A DNA stretch of 43,253 nt from DATJLQ01 sp035509415. GTDB taxonomy: Bacteria > Pseudomonadota > Alphaproteobacteria > JACZXZ01. A program made the translations under genes and the position numbers. The notes beneath the pieces are model-generated. The model was not told where the DNA came from, made no database searches, and worked only from the letters and a program-made list of their open reading frames with translations. The stretch lies in NCBI GenBank assembly GCA_035509415.1, contig DATJLQ010000184.1, forward strand, positions 1 to 43,253, in the 5' to 3' direction. Positions within the stretch are counted from its first letter, which is position 1. Each line of letters opens with the position of its first letter. Below are positions 23,380 to 29,667 of the stretch, piece after piece.

Positions 23380-23979
23380 GTGACGTCGGCCGCGGCGCCG
23401 TCCGCATTCGAATTGCCGGCCGCGCTCGTTTCCCAAGGCTATCGGCTCCGGCGCGAGACCGAGGAGGACGTCCCGTTCCTCATGCGTCTCTACGCCTCCA
23501 CGCGGGAGGAAGAGCTTGCACCCGTGCCCTGGACGCCCGAGCAGAAGGCCGCGTTCCTGAGCCAGCAATTCGCCGCCCAGCGCAAGCACTATTACGCGAC
23601 CATCGAGAAGCGCCGCTTCGACGTGCTGGAGCGCGAGGGCGAGCCCGTGGGCCGCCTCTATCTCGACGCGACGCCGACGCGCATCTACATCGTCGACATC
23701 GCGCTCATGCCCGCGTTCCGCGCCCAGGGGCTGGGCACGGCCATCCTCGAGGCCCTCAAGGCCGAGGGGCGGGCTTCCGGCCGCTGGGTCGGCATTTTCG
23801 TGGAAAAATTCAATCCGGCGCTCCGGCTCTACCGCCGCCTCGGCTTCACCGAGGTCGCGGATCACGAGGTCTATCTCGAGATGGAATGGCGCCCCGAGGC
23901 AGGAGCGCCCGGAACGCAAGCGCCCGGAACGCAAGCGCCCGAGGCGCAAAACCCCGCCGCGGCCAAACCCGTCAGTTGA
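23380..23979 (+). CDS. GNAT-family N-acetyltransferase
   Basis: 199 residues from GTG 23380 with TGAGG 5-9 bases upstream. GNAT signature: GYRLRRETEEDVPFLMRLYA at the start, IYIVDIALMPAFRAQGLGTA (motif A, Q/RxxGxG/A with GLG) in the middle and NPALRLYRRLGFTEVADHEV near the end. It transfers an acetyl group from acetyl-CoA to an amine. The C-terminus has a short tandem repeat (APGTQAPGTQAPEAQ) from a 15-base DNA repeat, probably not part of the fold. It belongs to the collar operon and overlaps the convergent DUF6916-like gene by 8 bases. Such acetyltransferases recur beside collar genes; target unknown. Confidence 0.85.
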   Translation: MTSAAAPSAFELPAALVSQGYRLRRETEEDVPFLMRLYASTREEELAPVPWTPEQKAAFLSQQFAAQRKHYYATIEKRRFDVLEREGEPVGRLYLDATPTRIYIVDIALMPAFRAQGLGTAILEALKAEGRASGRWVGIFVEKFNPALRLYRRLGFTEVADHEVYLEMEWRPEAGAPGTQAPGTQAPEAQNPAAAKPVS

Positions 23980-24274
23980 AGACCGCCTGATAGAGCACCC
24001 CGCGCTCGTCCCGGCCCACGGGAACGACGAACAGGCTGAGCCGGCCCATGTCGGCATGGTCGAAGTCGTAGATGCGTTGGGGCAGGATTTCCGGGCGCGC
24101 GCAAATCAGGATGAGCGAGAAGGGCGGGCGCATATTCGGGCGCGCGAAGCGTGCCGGGCCAAGCTCGGCCGTCTCGAGGGTCAAGGGGATGGGCGGGACG
24201 CCCTCCTCGCTCAGCGTGAAGACGGTGCCGACGCGGTCCTTGAAATCCTCGAACACGAACGCACGATCGATCAT
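23972..24274 (-). CDS. Small DUF6916-like protein beside tail-collar genes
   Basis: 100 residues, ATG at 24274. Sequence begins MIDRAFVFEDFKDRVGTVFT and ends FVVPVGRDERGVLYQAVFN, with LTLETAELGPARFARPNMRP and FSLILICARPEILPQRIYDF in between. This is the pattern of short all-beta proteins (annotated DUF6916 as far as I recall) that accompany tail-collar genes. It is convergent with the acetyltransferase and independent of the plus-strand operon. Possible role as chaperone or structural partner is inference only. Confidence 0.65.
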   Translation of the reverse strand: MIDRAFVFEDFKDRVGTVFTLSEEGVPPIPLTLETAELGPARFARPNMRPPFSLILICARPEILPQRIYDFDHADMGRLSLFVVPVGRDERGVLYQAVFN

Positions 24275-24345
24275 GGTTGGCGCTCCTCCCGTCGAGCGTG
24301 TGAATTATGCCAAAATCCACCCGCGGCTGGGAAGGGCGAATCGGC

Positions 24346-24972
24346 TCACGCCGGAGCGCCGGGCGCGCGCGCCGCGTCCGAGAGCGCCCGCGCGAAGGCG
24401 TCGAGCAGCCAATCGTTCACCAGCGCGTCGATCACCAGATGGACGCGCGCGTCGCGGCCGCGGTTCGCGACGCTGTGGTTCTCGGAGACGCGCAGGTACC
24501 ACACGCTCCCGGGCGCCATGCGCACCGGCTTGCGCGCGAGCAGGAATTCGACCTCGGGCCCGGTCGTGATCGGCACGTGGAGGCGCGCCGACCCGTGCTC
24601 GGCGTCGTGGTCGCCGTCATTGTGCTCCTTGATGACCGAGCCCGCGGCGAGGCGCATGAGACGCACCGCCTGGAGCGGGCACCGGAAGGCCGCCAGCACC
24701 GCGCGGAAATAGGGCGTGCGCGCGAGATGCGGCGTATCCTCGAACGCGGTCGCGCCCGGATCGGAATAGATGGTCATGACCGGATGGGTGGCGCCCGCTG
24801 CCGCGCGCAGGGGCAAGACGCTCCAGTCGCCCTCGTAGTTCCGATTGACGAAATGCTTGATCCAGGCGCCCTCGTCGAGCTGCGCGAGGTCGGCCTCGAG
24901 GCGCGCGGGATCGAAGGCGAGCGGGAGGCGCAGCCGGTCGGGGTATTGGTCGCTCACGCAGCCGATTTCCAT
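24346..24972 (-). CDS. Aspartyl/asparaginyl beta-hydroxylase-like oxygenase
   Basis: 208 residues, ATG 24972 (MEIGCVSDQYPDRLRLPLAF) with GGAG upstream. The Asp_Arg_Hydrox core is visible: AAGSVIKEHNDGDHDAEHGS (HxD at the first His), HVPITTGPEVEFLLARKPV, GSVWYLRVSENHSVANRGRD (distal His) and ARVHLVIDALVNDWLL. This is a 2OG/Fe(II) family that hydroxylates Asp/Asn side chains. The longer frame to 25155 runs into a palindromic repeat and is not coding. It is 3 kb from the lasso cluster, so a role on that peptide (which has an Asn in its tail) is possible but unsupported. Confidence 0.8.
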   Translation of the reverse strand: MEIGCVSDQYPDRLRLPLAFDPARLEADLAQLDEGAWIKHFVNRNYEGDWSVLPLRAAAGATHPVMTIYSDPGATAFEDTPHLARTPYFRAVLAAFRCPLQAVRLMRLAAGSVIKEHNDGDHDAEHGSARLHVPITTGPEVEFLLARKPVRMAPGSVWYLRVSENHSVANRGRDARVHLVIDALVNDWLLDAFARALSDAARAPGAPA

Positions 24973-25063
24973 CGCCTGGGCCGCCGCTCCTGGTCTCGCC
25001 CGCGCGACTCTACCGTCGAGGCCGGCGCGCGGCAAGGCGGGTAGGCCGTGGGTCAGTTCGTTC

Positions 25064-25166
25064 AAACCCTCGTCTTTCGAGACGCAGCCCGCGGCGCGAC
25101 GCGCCGCAGCCTTCGGATCGAAGGGCCGGCCGAAGGCCGGCGGGCTGCTCCTCAAGATGAGGGTTT
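25064..25166. repeat. Long palindromic intergenic element
   Basis: The ends are inverted repeats: AAACCCTCGTCTT at the left and AAGATGAGGGTTT at the right (12 of 13 pair), with further internal pairing around TTCGAGACGC / GGAGC. It shares the 'CCTCATC-TTGAG ... GTCTCGAA-GATGAGG' design with the element that follows, in the opposite orientation. It looks like one of the alphaproteobacterial palindromic intergenic repeats. Confidence 0.65.
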
Positions 25167-25178
25167 GGATCGATGGGG

Positions 25179-25232
25179 TTTCACCTCATCCTGAGGGCGC
25201 CCATAAGGCGCGTCTCGAAGGATGAGGTGAAA
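25179..25232. repeat. Palindromic intergenic element (second copy, inverted)
   Basis: Perfect 13-base arms TTTCACCTCATCC and GGATGAGGTGAAA enclose CTGAG...GGCGCCCATAAGGCGCG...TCTCG. The RNA would fold into a strong hairpin and could also act as a bidirectional terminator between the flanking minus-strand genes. Confidence 0.7.
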
Positions 25233-25275
25233 TCGACCCATGACTGGGCCGCCGCGCGCGCGACAATGGCGCGGC

Positions 25276-25734
25276 TTAGTCGCGATGCCCCAACCGGCGC
25301 AGCACGCGCAGGCGCGCCTCGCCGCGCTCGCGGTCGGAGACGTAGATGAGCCCCGCGATGCGGCGCAGGAGCTGATCCTCCTCGGGCGAGAGACTTCCGT
25401 CGGCGTAGGCGACCTCCCACAGCATCTCGAGGATGCGCACGCGCTCCTCGGGGGCGAGCTCCTCGACCACGAGATGGGTAAACCGAAACAGCTGGGTCGA
25501 TTGATCGACCGCGCGCTCCGCCGCCTCGAGCAAGCGCTGGGTCGCTTCGGGCTCGAGCTCGAAGCGCTCGGCGAGCAGGCGCCGGATCGTCGCGCGCTCG
25601 GCCGCGTCGAAATGGTCGTCCATGCGCGCCGCCTCGACCAGGAGGGCCGCGACCGCGATCTCGAGCCGGTCATGGCGCGACGCGACCGCGGCACCCGCGC
25701 CGCCGGTGAGAAAGCTCAATATCTGCTCGATCAA
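25276..25734 (-). CDS. TerB-like protein
   Basis: 152 residues from TTG 25734, which has GGAGG four bases ahead. The helical TerB pattern is clear: VAALLVEAARMDDHFDAAER, IRRLLAERFELEPEATQRLL and EVAYADGSLSPEEDQLLRRI. The two acidic loops (DDHFDAAE, DGSLSPEE) are the presumed metal-binding sites, and the end is GLIYVSDRERGEA. An alternative start further up (GTG/ATG to 25887) would add sequence antisense-like to the next gene. TerB-domain proteins are linked to stress or tellurite resistance and to DnaJ-type partners. It stands alone here, so its role is unclear. Confidence 0.75.
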   Translation of the reverse strand: MIEQILSFLTGGAGAAVASRHDRLEIAVAALLVEAARMDDHFDAAERATIRRLLAERFELEPEATQRLLEAAERAVDQSTQLFRFTHLVVEELAPEERVRILEMLWEVAYADGSLSPEEDQLLRRIAGLIYVSDRERGEARLRVLRRLGHRD

Positions 25735-25931
25735 ATTTCCTCCGGCCCGTCCGGGTCGCCCGCCGAGCCCCTCGCGCCCTAGAGATAGGACGCCGCGGCC
25801 CGAAGCGCCAGGGTCTTGCCGCGCCGCTCTCTGGGCAGCGGGGTATCCCGAAGAGCCAGGTGGCTCGGCGCCTTGACCCGCAGGCACCGCCCCGCCATGC
25901 TCGCCGCGGCGTCGAGCGACGAGAGACGGGC

Positions 25932-27047
25932 ATGGTCGAGCGGGTCGAATGCGTGGTGATCGGCGCGGGGGCGGTCGGGCTCGCGGTCGCGCGCGCGTTG
26001 GCGCTCGCGGGGCGCGAGGTGGTGCTGCTCGAGAAGGCGCGCGCCATCGGCACCGAGACCAGCTCGCGCAACAGCGAGGTGATCCACGCGGGCATCTATT
26101 ACCCGACGGGCTCCTTGAAGGCGCGCCTCTGCGTCGCGGGCAAGCTCCGTCTCTACGAGTATCTCCCCGCGCACGGCATCCCCTACAAGCGCTTGGGCAA
26201 GCTCATCGTCGCGACCGACGAGACCCAGATCGCCGCGCTCGAGCGCCTGAAGCGCCAAGCCGACGCGAACGGCGTCACGGACCTCGTCTGGCTCGATCGC
26301 GCGCAGGCGCTCGCCCTCGAGCCCGCGCTCAATTGCGTGGCCGCACTCCTGTCGCCCTCCACCGGAATCATGGACAGCCACGGGCTCATGCTCTCGTTCC
26401 AGGGCGAGGCGGAGGATCACGGCGCGATGGTCGCGTTCGAGAGCCCGGTCGTCGCAGGCTGGATCGAGCGCGACGGGTTCCGCCTCGAGGTGGGCGGGGC
26501 GCAGCCGAGCCAGATCGAGTGCCGCCTTCTCGTCAACAGCGCGGGCCTTTATGCGCAGGCGATCGCGCGCAAGCTCGAGGGGCTGCCGGCCGCGAGCGTG
26601 CCCGGGATCTACTACGCGCGCGGCTGCTATTTCGGCCTCGCGGCCAAGGCGCCGTTTACCCATCTGATCTATCCCGCACCCGAGGAGAAGTTCGCCGGCC
26701 TCGGCCATCATCTGACGCTCGACCTCGCGGGCCGCGCGCGCTTCGGGCCGGACGTGGAATGGATCGACCGCATCGACTACACGGTCGACCCCAAGCGCGC
26801 GGCGCAGTTCTACGAGGCGGTGCGGCGCTATTGGCCCGGCTTGCAGGACGGCACCATCGCGCCCGACTTCGCGGGCGTGCGCCCGAAGCTCAGACCCAAG
26901 GGCGAGGCGGCGGCGGATTTCGTCATCCAGGGACCACGCGAGCATGGCGTCGCCGGCCTGGTCAATCTCTACGGCATCGAATCCCCCGGCCTCACCTCGT
27001 CCATGGCGATCGCGGACGAGGTGACGCACGTGCTCGACGGCGCGTGA
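25932..27047 (+). CDS. FAD-dependent oxidoreductase, L-2-hydroxyglutarate oxidase-like
   Basis: 371 residues, ATG 25932. Rossmann FAD motif VVIGAGAVGLAVARALALAG at residues 8-27. SSRNSEVIHAGIYYPTGSLK is the signature of the L2HGDH/LhgO group of the DAO family. LVNSAGLYAQAIARKLEGL and the late LVNLYGIESPGLTSSMAIAD complete the FAD-binding fold. It oxidises L-2-hydroxyglutarate (or a similar alpha-hydroxy acid) to the 2-oxo acid, passing electrons to the quinone pool or oxygen. An upstream open frame (25860) has no sense. It is a single gene without obvious operon partners. Confidence 0.85.
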   Translation: MVERVECVVIGAGAVGLAVARALALAGREVVLLEKARAIGTETSSRNSEVIHAGIYYPTGSLKARLCVAGKLRLYEYLPAHGIPYKRLGKLIVATDETQIAALERLKRQADANGVTDLVWLDRAQALALEPALNCVAALLSPSTGIMDSHGLMLSFQGEAEDHGAMVAFESPVVAGWIERDGFRLEVGGAQPSQIECRLLVNSAGLYAQAIARKLEGLPAASVPGIYYARGCYFGLAAKAPFTHLIYPAPEEKFAGLGHHLTLDLAGRARFGPDVEWIDRIDYTVDPKRAAQFYEAVRRYWPGLQDGTIAPDFAGVRPKLRPKGEAAADFVIQGPREHGVAGLVNLYGIESPGLTSSMAIADEVTHVLDGA

Positions 27048-27081
27048 GCGCAAGCACGGCCGGCTCGAATTGAAACCCGGA

Positions 27082-27155
27082 CCGCCATGCCCGCGCGGGC
27101 CGGCATCCACGCCTTAAAATGGACTCCCGCTCCCCAACCCGCGCGGGGACACGCG
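27082..27155. repeat. REP-like intergenic palindromes
   Basis: Two GC-rich palindromic blocks: ATGCCCGCGCGGGCCGGCAT at 27087-27106, and GACTCCCGC...GCGCGGG at 27122-27147. The 'atgcccgc...gcgggcat' and 'cccgcg...cgcggg' modules are typical of bacterial REP-type elements that also create spurious MPARAGIHA-like ORFs. Confidence 0.55.
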
Positions 27156-27261
27156 TCGCTCAGGCGACCAGCGGGGCCGTTGAAACTAGCGACATCATCG
27201 TCGGGACGCTCGGGCTCGGCCTCGCGGTCCTTCCCGATTGAATCGGCCCAGTATTTTTCTA

Positions 27262-27299
27262 TTGACTTCGCGCGCCTATACACCATTATGGTGTATAGG
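27262..27299 (+). promoter_or_regulatory. Promoter overlapped by perfect 25-bp palindromic operator
   Basis: A -35 TTGACT (27262-27267) is followed 17 bases later by ATTATG (27285-27290). Across the spacer and -10 lies a perfect inverted repeat: arms CCTATACACC (27275-27284) and GGTGTATAGG (27290-27299), with the 5-base loop ATTAT. An AT-rich stretch ATTTTTCTA precedes it. A repressor dimer binding here would block RNA polymerase. It drives the small-ORF/membrane-protein modules that follow; no cognate regulator is recognisable nearby. Confidence 0.6.
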
Positions 27300-27345
27300 T
27301 GGCATAAAAGGCTGGCCGAGCCATGACCCTCGAGGAAGCGGCGAG

Positions 27346-27649
27346 ATGGCGCTCGCCAACGTCGCGTTGGTTCATGCCGAGCTCGATCGCTTGCCCGCCG
27401 AGGCGGCGGCCGAGCGTCTCGCCAAGGTGGATTTGGCGCTACGCAAACGAGCCGCGCGGCCCCGCGCGTCTGCGCGCGCAATCGCCAAGGCCGGCTTCGA
27501 TCCCGACGAGCCGCGCGTGCCGGCGGACGATCCAGCCGGCGGCCAACGATAAGTCGGGACTTTATTTCAACAGTCCCGTGAACCGATATTTCATCGAGAA
27601 TGGCTACGACGATTACATGACCGGGAAAATAATTGGTTCGGCAAATTGA
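27346..27649 (+). pseudogene. Truncated small gene with GYDDY...GSAN tail (module 1)
   Basis: From ATG 27346 (GAGGAAG upstream) an ORF runs 68 codons: MALANVALVHAELDRLPAEA, then AKAGFDPDEPRVPADDPAGG and stop at 27552. 'FDPDEPRVPAGxPxGGQWT' is a recurring segment in larger alphaproteobacterial proteins, and here it stops just where WT is expected. The next bases, in another frame, read SPVNRYFIENGYDDYMTGKI then IGSAN before a stop at 27649. That tail recurs in modules 2 and 3. I read this as a longer gene reduced by an out-of-frame internal deletion. Alternatively the 68-codon ORF is a small functional gene, for example an antitoxin. Confidence 0.45.
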
Positions 27650-27672
27650 ATCTTCGGATCGAGGCTCGCACC

Positions 27673-28263
27673 ATGATGGGTGGTCCATTTCGGAAAGTTC
27701 TTTGGGCGATTCTCGGCATTCCGGCGGCATTGGTACTTTTGTGGGGAGTGCTCATCGTCCTTTCGCCCGTTGTGGCAAACTTTTCCCCCATGACGGGGCT
27801 TGCCCTGGCGATCTCGCCACTGGTCGTCGCCGGGTGGCTTGGCGGCTGTGCCACCATGACCGCGTTTCAAACGCCATTGCCTAAATCTCCTTGGGTCGTG
27901 GAAGAGCGCTGGAAACATTGCTCGTTCCACGATTACAGGCCGTTCGAGATCGTCGCCGTCAATGCGAAGGCGCACAAGCAAATCCGCATCGCGGTCGTCG
28001 ACGTCCCGGGCCATTACGGGCCGGGACTCGGGCTCGACGATCGCGGGCAGGTGGTGGTTGTCGTGCCGAAGGACACCAAGGTCGGCGATCGCCATGACGA
28101 GGTCGCGGGCGTGAAGGTGATCTACAAACCCTACGACGCGCACGACGATCCTTTGCGGGAGGGGTGGAAAGCGTGGACGGCCGACCCGGGGAATCCGACG
28201 CTCGCCGAATGGTACCGACAGCAGCCGGATTTTCCGGCGCCCGAGCCGGCGGCGACGAAGTGA
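27673..28263 (+). CDS. Membrane-anchored protein, module 1 (paralogue family)
   Basis: 196 residues, ATG 27673 (a second ATG follows directly). N-terminus MMGGPFRKVLWAILGIPAAL begins two hydrophobic segments (about 9-30 and 38-58), then a soluble domain. Conserved in the family: VEERWKHCS, FEIVAVNAKAHKQIRIAVVD, GPGLGLDDRGQVVVVVPKD and GVKVIYKPYD. The C-terminus YRQQPDFPAPEPAATK is identical to that of module 3. Not recognised as a named family. Preceded 23 bases upstream by the truncated module-1 gene. The soluble part probably faces the periplasm; a partner or immunity role is speculation. Confidence 0.7.
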   Translation: MMGGPFRKVLWAILGIPAALVLLWGVLIVLSPVVANFSPMTGLALAISPLVVAGWLGGCATMTAFQTPLPKSPWVVEERWKHCSFHDYRPFEIVAVNAKAHKQIRIAVVDVPGHYGPGLGLDDRGQVVVVVPKDTKVGDRHDEVAGVKVIYKPYDAHDDPLREGWKAWTADPGNPTLAEWYRQQPDFPAPEPAATK

Positions 28264-28271
28264 GCGGCGCC
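28210..28271 (+). repeat. 62-bp direct repeat, copy A
   Basis: TGGTACCGACAGCAGCCGGA and the bases that follow are identical over 62 positions to 29605-29666. The repeat spans the last codons and stop of the module-1 membrane protein and the first codons (GTGAGCGGCGCC) of the next small gene. Perfect identity while the genes around are only moderately similar suggests recent duplication or gene conversion. Confidence 0.85.
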
Positions 28272-28493
28272 TGCCGTCCTTACGCCACCAGCGCGATCGC
28301 CCCGATGTGGGCGCTCGATTCAGTTGCCGCAGGACATGCCAAGGAAGAAGCGATGCGCGCGGCGGGCGCGTATAATTTAACCGGCGCCGGCGACAAATCG
28401 GCGCCCGACTTTAACAATGCCCGGAACCTTCCATTCGTCATCCAGGGCCATGACGGCTATAAGGCCGGGAAGATAACCGGGACCGCGCACTAA
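28260..28493 (+). CDS. Small protein with GHDGYKAGKITGTAH tail (module 2)
   Basis: 77 codons from the GTG at 28260, whose GTGA overlaps the previous stop (translational coupling). Sequence: a start SGACRPYATSAIAPM, a short hydrophilic middle (AGAYNLTGAGDKSAPDFNNA) and the end GHDGYKAGKITGTAH. The tail matches modules 1 and 3, so this is one unit of a repeated gene pair. I do not recognise it; the protein may be a shortened form of a longer ancestor. The downstream membrane protein starts 15 bases after its stop. Confidence 0.5.
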   Translation: MSGACRPYATSAIAPMWALDSVAAGHAKEEAMRAAGAYNLTGAGDKSAPDFNNARNLPFVIQGHDGYKAGKITGTAH

Positions 28494-28508
28494 GGAAGGA
28501 GCTATCCG

Positions 28509-28973
28509 ATGAGCGGCGGGCGAACTCGGAAGTTGCTTCTGGCGATTATTGCGATTCCCGTCTTCGCGGTGATTTCGCTCGTCTCCCTTCTCTATTCCGC
28601 CCTCTTGATCGGGCAGTTCGTCCCCACCGTCCGCGACTTCGCCGTGGGCCTCACGCTCGCAATAATGCTTGGGTTCTCGCCGTGCGAAACCTTTACGGTG
28701 GCGGGCACAACGATAGCCCAGTCGCCCTGGGCCGTCGACGTCAAGGTTCGGCACTGCAGCGCGCTCGACTCCGAGCCCTATGATATCGTCGCGACCAACG
28801 CCGCGACCGGGAAAAAATACGAGGTCGCGAAGATTCTGGATTATTCCTCGCCCAACCTGGTCTCGTTCGACGCGGCGGGCCGGCTCGTCGTCACGGTGCC
28901 GCGTGGTGCTGCCGTCCGCGACCGGCACGATTCCGTGGGCGATCTGAAGATCGTTTACCGGACCGCCCCATAG
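28509..28973 (+). CDS. Membrane-anchored protein, module 2 (diverged paralogue)
   Basis: 154 residues, ATG 28509 preceded by AAGGAAGGAG. N-terminus MSGGRTRKLLLAIIAIPVFA with two hydrophobic stretches (about 9-32 and 44-60). The soluble part keeps the family pattern: VRHCSALDSEPYDIVATNAA, then DAAGRLVVTVPRGAAVRDRH and LKIVYR. It is shorter than modules 1 and 3, lacking their final ~40 residues. It is clearly the same family but the most diverged member. Function unknown. Confidence 0.65.
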   Translation: MSGGRTRKLLLAIIAIPVFAVISLVSLLYSALLIGQFVPTVRDFAVGLTLAIMLGFSPCETFTVAGTTIAQSPWAVDVKVRHCSALDSEPYDIVATNAATGKKYEVAKILDYSSPNLVSFDAAGRLVVTVPRGAAVRDRHDSVGDLKIVYRTAP

Positions 28974-28980
28974 GCAGTCG

Positions 28981-29052
28981 ATGCGGGCGAAGCTCGTTCG
29001 GCCGGGTTACGACGATTATAAGGCAGGAAGTATCACCGGAACCGCGCACTGA
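28981..29052 (+). pseudogene. Remnant small ORF with GYDDYKAGSITGTAH tail (module 3)
   Basis: A 23-codon ORF, MRAKLVRPGYDDYKAGSITG then TAH, is all that is left of the first gene of module 3. Its tail aligns with those of modules 1 and 2, and it stops 15 bases before the next membrane-protein ATG, exactly as in module 2. The body of the gene has been lost, or only the tail matters for coupling. Confidence 0.5.
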
Positions 29053-29067
29053 TCGGGGGTCAGCACC

Positions 29068-29658
29068 ATGATCGGCGGACCGTTCAAGAAGCTGCTCTTG
29101 GTCATTCTCTCCTTGCCCGCCATCCTGATCCTGATTTACGGCCTTGCGATCATTTTTTCGCCCATCGTCGAGCTGTTTTCACTTCGAGCGGGCTACGCGA
29201 TGGCGTTTCTTGCCATGTGGTTCCCAACATGGGTGGTGGGGTGCCCAATGGATACCGCCGGCTCGACGCCTCTCCCGTATCCGCCTTGGTTCGTCGAAGA
29301 GCGATGGGAGCACTGCTCGGCGATTTCGGACGGCCCGACCGAGATCGTTGCGATCAACGGCAAGAAGCATCAGGAGATTCGCGTCGCGCTGATCGATATT
29401 TCGGGCGGTTACGGGCCCGGCCTCGGGCTCGACGATCGCGGCCAAGTCGTGGTCGTGGTGCCCAAGGGGTCGAAGGTCAGCGGCGCGCGCAACGAGGTGC
29501 TGGGGTTGAAGGTAATCTACAAATCGTACGACGGCTACGACGACGCGGTGCGCAAGAACTGGATTGCCTGGACCGCCGATCCGAAGAACCCGGCATTGGC
29601 CGCCTGGTACCGACAGCAGCCGGATTTTCCGGCGCCCGAGCCGGCGGCGACGAAGTGA
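29068..29658 (+). CDS. Membrane-anchored protein, module 3 (paralogue family)
   Basis: 196 residues, the same length as module 1. MIGGPFKKLLLVILSLPAIL begins the first of two hydrophobic segments. The soluble domain has VEERWEHCSAISDGPTEIVA, INGKKHQEIRVALIDISGGY, GPGLGLDDRGQVVVVVPKGS and LKVIYKSYDGYDDAV. Its C-terminus (YRQQPDFPAPEPAATK) is identical to module 1 at DNA level. The gene ends with the second copy of the 62-bp repeat and abuts the convergent MFS gene 10 bases on. Family not recognised. Confidence 0.7.
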   Translation: MIGGPFKKLLLVILSLPAILILIYGLAIIFSPIVELFSLRAGYAMAFLAMWFPTWVVGCPMDTAGSTPLPYPPWFVEERWEHCSAISDGPTEIVAINGKKHQEIRVALIDISGGYGPGLGLDDRGQVVVVVPKGSKVSGARNEVLGLKVIYKSYDGYDDAVRKNWIAWTADPKNPALAAWYRQQPDFPAPEPAATK

Positions 29659-29666
29659 GCGGCGCC
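29605..29666 (+). repeat. 62-bp direct repeat, copy B
   Basis: Identical to 28210-28271. Here it includes the GTGAGCGGCGCC start of a would-be following small gene, but the module breaks off at 29666 against the convergent MFS stop. This marks the end of the duplicated unit. Confidence 0.85.
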
Positions 29667-29667
29667 C

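Noticed and set aside
27087..27326. ORF beginning MPARAGIHA
   Set aside because: This is a well-known artefact of REP-like palindromic intergenic repeats.
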